A stretch of DNA of 64,000 nt from Pararoseomonas sp. SCSIO 73927 (GTDB lineage: Bacteria > Pseudomonadota > Alphaproteobacteria > Acetobacterales > Acetobacteraceae). Both the position numbers and the translations under genes were made by a program. Every line of letters begins with the position of its first letter. Position 1 is the first letter of the stretch. The notes below the pieces were generated by a model. The model had not been told where the DNA came from, made no database searches, and saw only the letters and a list, made by a program, of their open reading frames with translations. Location of the stretch: contig NZ_CP146232.1 of NCBI RefSeq assembly GCF_037040815.1, forward strand, positions 4,186,001 to 4,250,000, read 5' to 3'. Below are positions 8,918-18,010 of the stretch, one piece after another.

Positions 8918-9910
8918 ATGATCCAGAAGCGCGCGCTGCTGGGCATATCCCTGACCGCCCCTTTCGCGCCCCTCGCGGCGCGGACTGCCCGGGCGCAGGG
9001 AGCCTATCCCGACCGCCCGATCAAGCTCGTCGTCGGCTACGCGCCGGGCGGCGGCGTCGACATCGTTGCGCGACTGGTCGGAGAGGCCATGCGGGGCGCG
9101 CTGGGGCAGGTGCCGATCGTGGAGAACCGCCCGGGCGCCAGCGCCATGATCGGTGCCCAGACGGTCGCACGCGCGCCGGCGGACGGCTACACGCTGCTGA
9201 TGGCGGCCGCCGGCGAGATCGCGGCCAACCCCGCCCTGCTCAAGGCCAGGATGTCCTACGATCCGGCACGGGATCTGCTGCCGGTCTCGCTCGTCGCCAC
9301 GGTGCCCAACGTACTGGTGGCGGCGCCGGGCGTGCCGGTGCGGGACCCGGCCTCCCTGGTCGCCTATGCCAAGGCCAATCCGGGCAAGCTGAGCTACGCC
9401 TCCTCCGGCATCGGCAACCCGCAGCACCTGGCGGGGGAGCTGCTGAACCGCATGGCCGGGCTGGACCTCCTGCACGTGCCCTATCGCGGCGCGGCGCCCG
9501 CGCTGACGGACGTGGCTTCCGGCCGGGTGACGCTGAACTTCTCCTCCCTCGGCCCCGCCCTGCCGCTGATCCGCGACGGCAAGCTGCGCGCCATCGGCGT
9601 GACCTCGAAGGAGCGGATGCCGCAGCTGCCGGACTGCCCCTCGCTCTCGGAAGGACCGGGTCTGGCGGGTTACGAGCTGCTGAACTGGTTCGGCCTCTTC
9701 GCCCCGGCCCGCACGCCGGAGCCGGTGGTGGAGCGCCTGGGTGCGGCCGTGGCGACGGCACTGCGGGAGCCGGGCCTGCGCACGAAGTTGGAGGAGCAGG
9801 GCGCCATTCCCCGCCCCCTGCCATCCGCCGAGTTCCGCCCCTTCGTGGCGGAGGAGACACGGCGCTTCACCCGCATCATCGAGGAAGCCGGCATCACGGG
9901 CGAGCTGTGA
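8918..9910 (+). CDS. Tripartite tricarboxylate transporter substrate-binding protein (Bug/TctC family), first copy
   Basis: 330 residues from the ATG at 8918, preceded by GAGGAGG; the GTG at 8909 lies inside that ribosome-binding site. The N-terminal signal peptide MIQKRALLGISLTAPFAPLA with AARTARAQG directs it to the periplasm. Family hallmarks are YPDRPIKLVVGYAPGGGVDIVARLV, the GASAMIGAQTVARAPADGYTLL segment and HVPYRGAAPALTDVASGRV. Bug proteins are high-affinity periplasmic receptors for di- and tricarboxylates and other small acids, and feed TctAB permeases. No tctA or tctB is in the window. It follows acnA by 67 bp and precedes the lactonase gene by 31 bp, so co-transcription is likely. 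Confidence 0.93.
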   Translation: MIQKRALLGISLTAPFAPLAARTARAQGAYPDRPIKLVVGYAPGGGVDIVARLVGEAMRGALGQVPIVENRPGASAMIGAQTVARAPADGYTLLMAAAGEIAANPALLKARMSYDPARDLLPVSLVATVPNVLVAAPGVPVRDPASLVAYAKANPGKLSYASSGIGNPQHLAGELLNRMAGLDLLHVPYRGAAPALTDVASGRVTLNFSSLGPALPLIRDGKLRAIGVTSKERMPQLPDCPSLSEGPGLAGYELLNWFGLFAPARTPEPVVERLGAAVATALREPGLRTKLEEQGAIPRPLPSAEFRPFVAEETRRFTRIIEEAGITGEL

Positions 9911-9941
9911 TCCGCACCTAACACCAGAGCAGGACCGCCCA

Positions 9942-11024
9942 GTGACCGACGCCTACCACGTCTTTGTCGGGTGCCGCACCACGCGCGAGCGCAACGCGCG
10001 CGGCGACGGCATCCAGGTCTACCGGATGGAGGCGTCGTCCGGGCGCTGGACCCATGTGCAGCTGCTGGAAGGGCTGACCAATCCCTCCTTCCTCGCGCTC
10101 GACCGCACGGGGCGCTTCCTCTACGCCGTGCACGGTGACACGGAGGAGATCAGTGCCTTCCGCGTGGAGCCGGGGAGCGGGCGCCTGACGCTCCTCAACC
10201 AGGTCTCGACGGGCGGGCGCAATCCTGTCCACCTCGCCATCGATCCCACTAACCGCTTCATCGTGGTCCCGAACCACGTGACCTCCACCATCGCGGTCCT
10301 GCCGATCGATCCGGAGACGGGGTTTCTCGGCGAACGCACCGACCTCGTTACGCTGGAGGGCGGGATCGGGCCGCACCGGGTCGAGCAGCCCTTCGCCAAG
10401 CCGCACCAGACCGAGTTCGACCGGGACGGCCGCTTCGTGATCGTGCCCGACAAGGGGCTGGACCGCGTCTTCTCCTTCCGGCTGGACCCGGAGACGGGCA
10501 GGCTGCGCCCGAGCGCGCAGGGATCGGTGGTGGCGCGAGAGAATGCGGGCCCCCGGCACGTGGCGATGCATCCCGCCGGGCGGCTCGCCTATGTGCTGAA
10601 TGAGCTGGATTCCAGCATCACCGCCTACCGCTACGAGGCGGCTACGGGGGCGCTGCAGCCCTACCAGCTGCTCCCTTCGCTGCCCGACACCTTCACGGGC
10701 AACAGCCGCGCCGCGGAGATCGCCGTCTCGGCGGATGGCCGCTTTCTCTACGCCTCCAACCGCGGCCACGACTCCGTTGGCGTTTTCGCCGTAGAGGAGG
10801 CGACCGGTCGGCTCGCACCCGTGGAATGGGCGGCGACTGGGCGCACTCCGCGCTTCATCGCCCTGGACCCCACCGGGCGCTTTCTCTTCGCCGCCAGCGA
10901 GGACGACGACAGCATCGCCGCCTTCTCGGTCTCGCCCGCGACCGGCCGTCTCACCCCTGCGGGAGAGGTGGCGCGGACCGGCAGCCCGGTCTGCATCATC
11001 TTCCGGAAAGCCGAGACAGGCTGA
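9942..11024 (+). CDS. Lactonase-family beta-propeller protein (6-phosphogluconolactonase-like)
   Basis: 360 residues from the GTG at 9942, chosen because the sequence upstream overlaps the previous gene in another frame. It shows repeated propeller blades with the motif LDRTGRFLYAVHGDTEEISAFRVEPGSGRLTLLNQ, AIDPTNRFIVVPNHVTSTIAVLPIDPETG, AVSADGRFLYASNRGHDSVGVFAVEEATG and ALDPTGRFLFAASEDDDSIAAFSVSPATG. This is the Pgl/CarboxyMLE (muconate cycloisomerase-like, YbhE) seven-bladed family, whose members hydrolyse sugar lactones or act as lactonases. It has no signal peptide. In this operon it may open a lactone intermediate in organic-acid catabolism, which is inferred from position only. Confidence 0.9.
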   Translation: MTDAYHVFVGCRTTRERNARGDGIQVYRMEASSGRWTHVQLLEGLTNPSFLALDRTGRFLYAVHGDTEEISAFRVEPGSGRLTLLNQVSTGGRNPVHLAIDPTNRFIVVPNHVTSTIAVLPIDPETGFLGERTDLVTLEGGIGPHRVEQPFAKPHQTEFDRDGRFVIVPDKGLDRVFSFRLDPETGRLRPSAQGSVVARENAGPRHVAMHPAGRLAYVLNELDSSITAYRYEAATGALQPYQLLPSLPDTFTGNSRAAEIAVSADGRFLYASNRGHDSVGVFAVEEATGRLAPVEWAATGRTPRFIALDPTGRFLFAASEDDDSIAAFSVSPATGRLTPAGEVARTGSPVCIIFRKAETG

Positions 11025-11085
11025 GGTCCGCCGTTGCAACACCGCGCCTCCAGCCATCTGCCTCCCCGACGCGGAGAACGGGTAC

Positions 11086-12270
11086 ATGAGCACATCCCAC
11101 GACAACGACATCCGGTCCTGGCTCGACGAGGCAGTCGCGCAGATGGAGCCGCGGCTGATTGAGATCCGCCGGGACCTCCATGCCCATCCGGAACTGGCCT
11201 TCGAGGAGGTCCGCACCTCCGGCGTAGTGGCGGCGGAGCTCGCGCGGTTAGGCATTGAGCACCGCACGGGGGTGGGGCGCACGGGCGTGGTGGGCACCAT
11301 CCGTGGGGCGCGGCCGGGCCCGACTGTCGCCATCCGCGCTGACATGGACGCCCTGCCAATCACGGAGCGCACCGGCCTGCCCTTCGCCAGCAAGGAGGAA
11401 GGCAAGATGCACGCCTGTGGGCACGACCTTCACACCGTGACGCTCCTCGGCATCGGCGCCGTCCTGCACCGGATGCGCGACCGCCTCTCCGGCGATGTCC
11501 GCCTGATCTTCCAGCCGGCCGAGGAGGCGATCGGCGGCGCGCGGGAGATGATCGCCGAAGGCGCAATGGACGGCGTGGACATGGCGCTGAGCCTGCACAA
11601 CCGCCCGGAGATCCCGGTGGGCCGCTTCGGCATCGTTCACGGCGCCGCGAATTCCGCCAGTGACTCGTTCGACATAACGGTGCACGGAAAGTCCGGCCAT
11701 GGTGCACGCCCATACGCGGCGGTCGACCCGATTGTGGCCGCGGCGCAGCTCGTGGGGCAACTGCAGACTATCGTCTCGCGCGAGGTGCGGGCGCTGGATT
11801 CCTGCGTCGTCACTGTCGGCTCCATCCACGCGGGCGAAGCGCGCAACGTCATCCCCGACCGCTGCGAGCTGAAGGGTACGGTCCGGACCCGGCAACCCGA
11901 GGCGCGGGATGCGGCGGAGGAGGGGATACGCCGGATCTGCGAAGGTATTTCCGCCGGGCTGCGCGTGCGCTGCGACCTCGTCTACCGCCGCGGCACGCCG
12001 CCGGTGATGAACGAGGAGGGGATGCTGCAGCGGACGGTGGACGCCATCCATGCCCAGATCGGTGACGTGGCGGACGAGTACGAGCCGAGCCTTGGCGGCG
12101 AGGACTTTGCGCTGATGGCCGCCATGGTCCCGGCCTTCAGGCTGCTCGTCGGCTCCTCTCAGCCCGGTCGTAGCGACAAGGTCCACAGCTCCGACTACGA
12201 GCCGGACGAGCGCTGCATCGGTTACGGCGTCCGCGCCCTGGCGCGTACCGTGGCCGACATCCTGGCCTGA
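11086..12270 (+). CDS. M20-family amidohydrolase (hippurate/N-acyl-amino-acid hydrolase type)
   Basis: 394 residues. M20D metallopeptidase hallmarks are RRDLHAHPELAFEEVRT, AIRADMDALPITERTGLPFAS, HACGHDLHTVTLLG (metal-binding Cys/His), FQPAEEAIGGAREMIAEGAM (catalytic Glu), the dimerisation lid SDSFDITVHGKSGHGARPYAAVDPI and the C-terminal metal ligand region EYEPSLGGEDFALM. These enzymes cleave amide bonds of N-acyl amino acids, hippurate or IAA conjugates in the cytoplasm. It starts 61 bp after the lactonase gene and is followed 35 bp on by the GntR regulator, which probably controls the set. Confidence 0.93.
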   Translation: MSTSHDNDIRSWLDEAVAQMEPRLIEIRRDLHAHPELAFEEVRTSGVVAAELARLGIEHRTGVGRTGVVGTIRGARPGPTVAIRADMDALPITERTGLPFASKEEGKMHACGHDLHTVTLLGIGAVLHRMRDRLSGDVRLIFQPAEEAIGGAREMIAEGAMDGVDMALSLHNRPEIPVGRFGIVHGAANSASDSFDITVHGKSGHGARPYAAVDPIVAAAQLVGQLQTIVSREVRALDSCVVTVGSIHAGEARNVIPDRCELKGTVRTRQPEARDAAEEGIRRICEGISAGLRVRCDLVYRRGTPPVMNEEGMLQRTVDAIHAQIGDVADEYEPSLGGEDFALMAAMVPAFRLLVGSSQPGRSDKVHSSDYEPDERCIGYGVRALARTVADILA

Positions 12271-12305
12271 CCAACCGGAAAGGCCTGGGCTAGGATGCCC
12301 TGACC

Positions 12306-13274
12306 ATGCCCCGCCCGCCCGCCGCCATCCTGCACCGTGAACTTGCACGCGCCATCGTGGACCAGCTACGGAGTTCGGCTGCCCATCCCGGCGATCTGCT
12401 GAGCGAGAACGACTTGGCCGGGTGCCTCGGCACCTCCCGCTCCCCCGTGCGCGGCGCCCTCCAGCTCCTGCTGGAGGCGGAGGTCCTGTCCCGGTTGGAG
12501 AACGGACGGCTGGTCCTGCGCCAGCTGCCCGCGGTGGGAGTGGAGATTGGGGGCGCGGATCCCGAGGCGGACGCGGCGGAGCGCGTCTACTGGCGCCTGG
12601 CCGCGGACCGGCTCGCGGGGGCCCTGCCGGACGTCGTGGGCGAGGCCGACCTGGTCCGCCGCTACGAAACGCCCCGCGGCCCGGTCCACCGCGCGCTGCT
12701 GCAGGCCATGGGCGAGGGCTGGATGGAGCGCGCCCCCTCCGGCACCTGGCGCTTCCTGTCCCTCATCGACGGGCCGGGGAGCTACGACGAGTCCTACCGC
12801 TTCCGCCGCGCCATCGAGCCGGCGGCCCTGCTGGATCCTGCCTTCGTCCTGCCCCCCGGGACGCTCACGCGGCTGCGGCGGGAGCAGCAGGAGCTGCTGA
12901 AGCGGGCCGAGGTGGCGAGCCCGCGCGAGGTGTTCGAGCTGAACTCGGGCTTTCACCTCGCCCTCGTCCAGGCCTCCAACAACCGCTTCTTTGTCGATGC
13001 CGCGCTACGCGTCACGCGGCTGCGGCGCGTCGTTGGCTACGTCATCGCCCTGGACCACGGGCGCTTGGCCGCACAATCCGCCGAGCACCTGGCGATCCTC
13101 GACCGGCTGGAGGCCGCCGACCGCGAAGGGGCCGCCGGGCTGCTGTTGCAGCATCTCGACGCGGGCCGCGCCTCCAAGGCGCGGCTGCTAGCGGATGCGC
13201 GGCTGAAGCTGGAGGGGCTGACCTCCGCCGTGCCGGAAGGTCAGACGCTCAGCCCACAAGGCCGAGCTGCCTGA
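12306..13274 (+). CDS. GntR-family transcriptional regulator (FCD-type C-terminus)
   Basis: 322 residues. The N-terminal winged helix has the GntR signature LSENDLAGCLGTSRSPVRGALQLLLEAEVLSRLENGRLVL (residues ~35-75). The C-terminal helical part (YRFRRAIEPAALLDPAFVLPPGTLTRLRREQQELLKRA... FELNSGFHLALVQASNNRFFVDAALRVTRLRRVV) resembles the FCD ligand-binding domain used for organic-acid sensing. A second half-HTH-like segment lies between them (VRRYETPRGPVHRALLQAMGEGWMERAPSGTWRF), as in double-wHTH GntR proteins. It is the last gene of the acnA-side group. Its 3' end overlaps by 26 bp the 3' end of the convergent Bug gene. Confidence 0.88.
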   Translation: MPRPPAAILHRELARAIVDQLRSSAAHPGDLLSENDLAGCLGTSRSPVRGALQLLLEAEVLSRLENGRLVLRQLPAVGVEIGGADPEADAAERVYWRLAADRLAGALPDVVGEADLVRRYETPRGPVHRALLQAMGEGWMERAPSGTWRFLSLIDGPGSYDESYRFRRAIEPAALLDPAFVLPPGTLTRLRREQQELLKRAEVASPREVFELNSGFHLALVQASNNRFFVDAALRVTRLRRVVGYVIALDHGRLAAQSAEHLAILDRLEAADREGAAGLLLQHLDAGRASKARLLADARLKLEGLTSAVPEGQTLSPQGRAA

Positions 13275-14214
13275 GGACGCCCTCGATGGAGGCCGTCTCC
13301 GTGCTGAGGAAGGCGGTGAACTCCGCGGGCGGCAGGTAGAGCTGCTGCCAGCCGCGGTTCCCGCACTCGCGCTTCCACGCCTCGGAGCGCGTCATCTCCT
13401 CGACCAAGGTGGCGAGCTCCTCGCGGTGGCTCTCCGGGATGCCGGGCGGGGCCCAGACGCCCCGCCAGTTGTAGAGCACGGCATCCAGCCCACCCTCCCG
13501 CATGGTCGGCACTTCCACCTCCGGCAGGCGCTCCGTCCCGGAGAGGGCGATGGCGCGCATCCTGCCGCTCGCCACATGGGGCTCGAACTCGCTCCAGTTG
13601 CTGATGCCGGCCTTCACCTGGCCGCCGATGATGGCGGTGACCGCGGGCCCGCCGCCGGAGAAGGCGACGTAGGAGAGCTGGCCCGTCGGAATGCCCAGGG
13701 CGCCCGCGAGGATCCCGAGCAGCATGTGGTCCGTCCCGCCCGCCGAGCCGCCGGCGACCGACATGCCCTTCGGGTCCGCCCGGAAGGCCGCAACGAAGTC
13801 GGACAGGCTGCAGATCGGGCTCTCGGCCGGGACGACGAGGACATGCACCTCCCCGATCAGGCGCGCGATGGGGGTGAGCTGGGAGACGGCGATCGGGCTC
13901 CTGTTGGTGGTGGCGGAGCTGATCATCGTCAGGCCGCTCACCATCAGCAGGTTGCGGCGCCCGCGCATCCCGACGAAGCGGGGAAGGCCGACCGTGCCGC
14001 CCGCGCCGGGCACGTTCTCGAACTGGATGGAGGCTGCCGCGCGCGTTTCCCGGAGCACCTTCTCGACCGCTCGCCCCGTGCCGTCCCAGCCGCCACCGGG
14101 CGCGGCCGGAATGAAGAGGCGCAGGTCCGGCGGGCTGGAGAAGCGGGAGGCGGCCAGGGCCGCGCCGCCGGGAAGGAGGAGGGAGGAGGCGAGGAGGGCG
14201 CGGCGGCTGATCAT
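13249..14214 (-). CDS. Bug/TctC-family periplasmic substrate-binding protein, second copy
   Basis: 321 residues. Signal peptide MISRRALLASSLLLPGGAALA with a twin-arginine-like n-region. Family blocks are LRLFIPAAPGGGWDGTGRAVEKVL, FENVPGAGGTVGLPRFVGMRGRRNLLMVSG, GTDHMLLGILAGALGIPTGQLSYVAFSGGGPAVTAIIGGQVKAGISN and the C-terminal WQQLYLPPAEFTAFLSTE. The GGGWDGTGRAVEKVL variant is typical of the TctC subgroup that accompanies TctAB, although neither is adjacent. The gene is isolated on the minus strand with its 3' end overlapping the GntR gene. Its upstream region (14215-14440) ends at the 3' end of an AraC gene. Confidence 0.92.
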   Translation of the reverse strand: MISRRALLASSLLLPGGAALAASRFSSPPDLRLFIPAAPGGGWDGTGRAVEKVLRETRAAASIQFENVPGAGGTVGLPRFVGMRGRRNLLMVSGLTMISSATTNRSPIAVSQLTPIARLIGEVHVLVVPAESPICSLSDFVAAFRADPKGMSVAGGSAGGTDHMLLGILAGALGIPTGQLSYVAFSGGGPAVTAIIGGQVKAGISNWSEFEPHVASGRMRAIALSGTERLPEVEVPTMREGGLDAVLYNWRGVWAPPGIPESHREELATLVEEMTRSEAWKRECGNRGWQQLYLPPAEFTAFLSTETASIEGVLRQLGLVG

Positions 14215-14440
14215 CGAGGCTGCTTTCTGGACGTTTTCAGACTTCTATTGTTATAGAAGTCTAGTTGTCCAGCGCAGACTTATCTCATGCCAGCACCGCT
14301 GGTTGCCATCTGATGAGGTGAGCACAAGGCGATCAAAACGGTGGATGGCTGCAAGCTGCCCGGCTGCTCTCGGGTATGAGACGTGGGAAAGCGGACCCTG
14401 GTGGGACAACCCGCGCCGGTCGTAGGCGATCGAGTGCAGG

Positions 14441-15268
14441 TCAGGGCTGAACATCCCCAGCCCGAGGGACCGAGAGAGCACCATGGTCTGGTCGGCGCCC
14501 ACGCATGTAGGTCTGAGGGCCACAGCCCATGTCGGACCGGAAGGCGTAGATGAAGGCCGAAGTCGAGCCGTAGCCGAGGTCCATCGCGGTCTGCGTCACC
14601 CCCAGACCGCCGCCCAGCAACTCGACTGCCTTGAACAACCGCAAGCGCCGCCGCCAGGAGCGCAGGCTCATGCCCAGCTCCGCCTCGAAGCGCCGGGCCA
14701 GGGTCCGGCCGGACATGCCCAGTTCCTTTCCCCAATCATCCGGACCGCGCGGATCGGCCGGATCCGCGTAGATGGCCTCGCATACGGTCAGCGCCGGGCC
14801 TCCTCGCGGCCAAAGGAGCGCGCCTGGCAATGACCTCGCGCGCCGGAGCTGATCGAGAATGAGATCGGTCACACGGCCGGCATAGCCATCGGGGTCGTCC
14901 TGTCCCTCGACGGCAGCGGCCTCGACGATGAGGGCCTGGAGCAAGGGCGACACGCTGAACACCGTCGGACCATCCGGCAGGCCCCCACCGGCCTCCTCCG
15001 CAATCCAGAGGCTCCGAAACTCCGCGCCGAGGAGCGACCCGACCCGGTGCGACAGACCGGCCGGCAGCCAGACCGCCTGCTCCGGCGAGATCACGAAGGA
15101 GCGCCCCTCCACGGCGACCGTCAGCACCCCAGCGACCGCGTAGGCGACCTGATGCCAGTGATGGGCGTGCTCCGGGAAGGAGTGGCGCGCGGGGATGGAC
15201 TGCGCGCGGACGGTAATCGACCGGGGAGCGGCCAAGCCGGGCGGCGCCGCGATCGTTTCCCACAGCAT
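14441..15268 (-). CDS. AraC-family transcriptional regulator (cupin sensor)
   Basis: 275 residues from the ATG at 15268, which has GGAG 7 bp upstream; the longer open frame to 15400 lacks a start signal. The N-terminal cupin HSFPEHAHHWHQVAYAVAGVLTVAVEGRSFVISPEQAVWLPAGLSHRV includes metal-type His residues and the WLPAGxxHRV motif of the YidL/AraC-cupin group. The C-terminal HTH pair is GKELGMSGRTLARRFEAELGMSLRSWRRRLRLFKAVELL and GVTQTAMDLGYGSTSAFIYAFRSDMGCGPQTYM. It is divergent from the TPR/MFS/amine-oxidase group starting at 15442, with a 173 bp shared region that probably holds its operators. Confidence 0.9.
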   Translation of the reverse strand: MLWETIAAPPGLAAPRSITVRAQSIPARHSFPEHAHHWHQVAYAVAGVLTVAVEGRSFVISPEQAVWLPAGLSHRVGSLLGAEFRSLWIAEEAGGGLPDGPTVFSVSPLLQALIVEAAAVEGQDDPDGYAGRVTDLILDQLRRARSLPGALLWPRGGPALTVCEAIYADPADPRGPDDWGKELGMSGRTLARRFEAELGMSLRSWRRRLRLFKAVELLGGGLGVTQTAMDLGYGSTSAFIYAFRSDMGCGPQTYMRGRRPDHGALSVPRAGDVQP

Positions 15269-15441
15269 GGGCGTGCTCCATTTTGTCCGGTGTTCTATAC
15301 AGATTGTCAGGCCGTGAAGATACGGACAGCGCAGGATCCGATATCTCTTCGTGCAATGGCGCCCTGATCGGCCTTGTTGGCCACAGCGACGGGGCGTCAC
15401 CGGACCCGGTGTCCGCTCGATCTCAGGAGGAGGAACCCACC

Positions 15442-16761
15442 ATGGCTCGCCTCGATAGCCGCGGACTGCCGATCTCGACGACCTCCGACCTCGCAGCCGA
15501 GCGCTACAGGGAGGGCGTCGACCTGATGCTCTCCACTTGGCCCGGGGCAGCCGAGGTGCTGGAGGAGGCGATCGCGGCCGACCCCGACTTCGCCCTTGCT
15601 CATGCGGCGCGTGCCCGCGCGCACGCCATGCGCTCCGAGGGGGCTCTCGCCAAGGCCCGGATCGCGATGGCCGCCGAGCTCGTGGCGCGCCGCGCCACCG
15701 AGCGGGAGCAGAGCCACGTCGAGATCCTCTCCCTCGTCATCAACGGGCGCACGGCGGAGGCCATCGACCGGGTGTCCGCCCACGCCGATGCTTGGCCGCG
15801 GGACGTCGTCATCCTCTCGCTGCCGCTCGGGGCCTTTGGGCTGCTCGCCTTCTCCGGCCGGGCGGACCACGATCAGGCGCGCGTGGACCTGTGCGAGCGC
15901 CATGCCGCCCACTTCGCATCCGACGACTGGTGGTTCCTCACCTACCGCGGCTGGTCGCACGCGGAGAACGGCAACGTGGCCCATGGCCGCGATCTCACCC
16001 AGCGCGGCTTCGACCTCCGCCCGCGGAATGCCAACGCGGCGCACGCACTCTCCCACGCCATGTACGAGGGCGGCGCGAACGACGAGGCCGACCGGCTGAT
16101 ACAGGCCTGGCTGCCGACCTACGACCGCTCCGGCATCCTCCACGGCCACATCGCCTGGCACGCCGCCCTGGCGGCGCTGGAGCACGGGGACGCGGAGCGG
16201 GCGCTGGCCATCTACGGCGAGCACGTCCAGCCCTCGGTCTCGACCGGCAATGCCGTGAACGTCGTCAGCGACACCGCGTCCTTCCTGTGGCGGCTGCAGG
16301 CCTACGGCCACCCGGTGCCGGAGGGGCTGTGGCAGGCGGCCTCGGCCCATGCGGCGCCGTCCTTCCCCGCCGCGGGATTCGCCTTCGCGGACGTCCACAT
16401 GGCGCTGCTGGCGGCGGCCACGGGGGACAGGGACGGACTTGATCGGCGCGTCTCCGCGCTGACCGAGATGATCGAGGCAGGGACGCTGGCCGCAGGGCCC
16501 GTGGTGCCCGCCATCTGCCGCGCGGCACTCGCCTTCGCGGAGGAAGACTATGCGGGGTGCGCCCGCATCCTGGAGCCGGTCGCGGCCGAGGTGGTGCGGG
16601 TCGGCGGCAGCGGCGCCCAGCGCGAGATCGTGGAGGACATGCTGCTGCTCGCCCTCATGCGGAGCGGCGAGGCCGCCAAGGCCGGTGCGCTCCTGGACCG
16701 CCGCCTCCACCGCCGCCCATCGCCGCGCGACAAGGCTTGGCACGGCCTGCTGGCAGCCTGA
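15442..16761 (+). CDS. TPR-repeat protein (tetratricopeptide repeat protein 38-like)
   Basis: 439 residues from the ATG at 15442, preceded by AGGAGGAGG. All-helical with TPR-like units: AAEVLEEAIAADPDFALAHAARARAHAM, RATEREQSHVEILSLVINGRTAEAIDRV, GFDLRPRNANAAHALSHAMYEGGANDEADRLI and HIAWHAALAALEHGDAERALAIYGEHVQP. The arrangement and the SHAMYEGG and GHIAWHAAL blocks recall TTC38-type proteins, which are of unknown biochemical function. There is no signal peptide. The stop codon is 8 bp before the MFS start, so it is the first gene of an operon with the transporter and amine oxidase. Confidence 0.8.
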   Translation: MARLDSRGLPISTTSDLAAERYREGVDLMLSTWPGAAEVLEEAIAADPDFALAHAARARAHAMRSEGALAKARIAMAAELVARRATEREQSHVEILSLVINGRTAEAIDRVSAHADAWPRDVVILSLPLGAFGLLAFSGRADHDQARVDLCERHAAHFASDDWWFLTYRGWSHAENGNVAHGRDLTQRGFDLRPRNANAAHALSHAMYEGGANDEADRLIQAWLPTYDRSGILHGHIAWHAALAALEHGDAERALAIYGEHVQPSVSTGNAVNVVSDTASFLWRLQAYGHPVPEGLWQAASAHAAPSFPAAGFAFADVHMALLAAATGDRDGLDRRVSALTEMIEAGTLAAGPVVPAICRAALAFAEEDYAGCARILEPVAAEVVRVGGSGAQREIVEDMLLLALMRSGEAAKAGALLDRRLHRRPSPRDKAWHGLLAA

Positions 16762-16769
16762 GAGAGACC

Positions 16770-17996
16770 ATGTCCCAAGCCAACGTCACCACCGCCTCCG
16801 CCCTACCCGCGGCCGCCTCCAGTCAGGAGCGGGGCAACGTCCTGCGGCTCGCGGTCGCGCAGGCGCTCGCGGGCGCGAACTCCACGGTCGTCTACGCGAC
16901 GGGCGCGGTGGTCGGGAACACGCTCGCGCCCAGCCCCGCCCTGGCCACCCTGCCCATCTCCATCTTCGTGGTAGGCATGGCGGCCTGCACCCTTCCGTCG
17001 GGGATGATCGCGCAGCGGCATGGTCGGCGCGCCGCCTTCCTGACGGGAACCGGATGCGGGGTGCTCGCCGGCTTGCTCGCCGCGCTGGCCGTCGTGCTGG
17101 GCTCCTTCCCGCTGTTCTGCGCGGGCACCTTCTTCGGCGGGGCCTACGCCGCCGTGGTGCTCTCTTTCCGCTTCGCCGCCGCAGACTGCGCGCCGCCGGC
17201 GCGGCGCGCGCGAGCCCTGTCGGCGGTGATGGCGGGCGGCGTCTTCGCCGGGGTCATCGGCCCGCAGCTCGTCACCTACACCATGGAACTGTGGCTGCCC
17301 TACCTCTTCGCGGCCAGCTTCGTCGCTCAGGCCGCGGTGGCCGCGATCTCCGCCCTTGTCCTCCTCGGCGTTCGGCTTCCCATGCCGACCGTGGCGGAGA
17401 CGGCCCGAGGCCGCCCGCTCGGCGCCATCGTGCGCCAGCCGCGCTTCATCACCGCCGTGGTCTGCGGGGTGGTCTCCTACCTGCTCATGAACTTCCTCAT
17501 GACCTCCGCGCCGTTGGCGATGCGGATGTGTGGTCTGTCGCAGGAGGCGGCCAACCTCGGCCTGCAGTGGCACGTCATCGCCATGTACGGCCCGAGCTTC
17601 TTCACCGGGCAGTTGATCACCCGCTTCGGGGCTCCTCGCGTGGTGACGGCCGGACTGATCCTGACCGCCGCCTCCGCCGCGGTCGGGCTCACGGGCGTGG
17701 ACGTGGCGCACTTCTGGGGGACGCTGGTGCTGCTCGGCGTCGGCTGGAACTTCGGCTTCGTGGGCGCCTCGGCCATGGTGCTGGACTGCCACCGGCCCGA
17801 GGAGAAGGCGCGGGTGCAATCGTTCAACGACTTCGCGGTCTTCGGGACCATGGCGTTCGGCTCGTTCCTCTCCGGCGGGCTGCTGTCCTCCTACGGGTGG
17901 AACACGGTCCTCTGGCTCTCCTTCGCCCCCCTGGCCGTGGCCTTCATCGCCCTGGCCGCCACCGCCAAGCCCCCGGCCGCCCGGGCGGCCGGGTAA
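16770..17996 (+). CDS. MFS transporter, 12-TM
   Basis: 408 residues from the ATG at 16770. It has about 12 hydrophobic segments and the MFS loop 2-3 motif-A region GMIAQRHGRRAAFLTG after TM2. Helices include ATLPISIFVVGMAACTLPSG, GVLAGLLAALAVVLGSFPLFCAGTFFGGAYAAVVL, YLFAASFVAQAAVAAISALVLLGV, FITAVVCGVVSYLLMNFLM and NTVLWLSFAPLAVAFIALAATA. It resembles YdhP/multidrug-type MFS permeases; the substrate is unknown. The position between a TPR protein and an amine oxidase suggests import or export of an amine or peptide-like compound, which is inference. Confidence 0.9.
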   Translation: MSQANVTTASALPAAASSQERGNVLRLAVAQALAGANSTVVYATGAVVGNTLAPSPALATLPISIFVVGMAACTLPSGMIAQRHGRRAAFLTGTGCGVLAGLLAALAVVLGSFPLFCAGTFFGGAYAAVVLSFRFAAADCAPPARRARALSAVMAGGVFAGVIGPQLVTYTMELWLPYLFAASFVAQAAVAAISALVLLGVRLPMPTVAETARGRPLGAIVRQPRFITAVVCGVVSYLLMNFLMTSAPLAMRMCGLSQEAANLGLQWHVIAMYGPSFFTGQLITRFGAPRVVTAGLILTAASAAVGLTGVDVAHFWGTLVLLGVGWNFGFVGASAMVLDCHRPEEKARVQSFNDFAVFGTMAFGSFLSGGLLSSYGWNTVLWLSFAPLAVAFIALAATAKPPAARAAG

Positions 17997-18010
17997 GGCG
18001 AGTCCTGGCC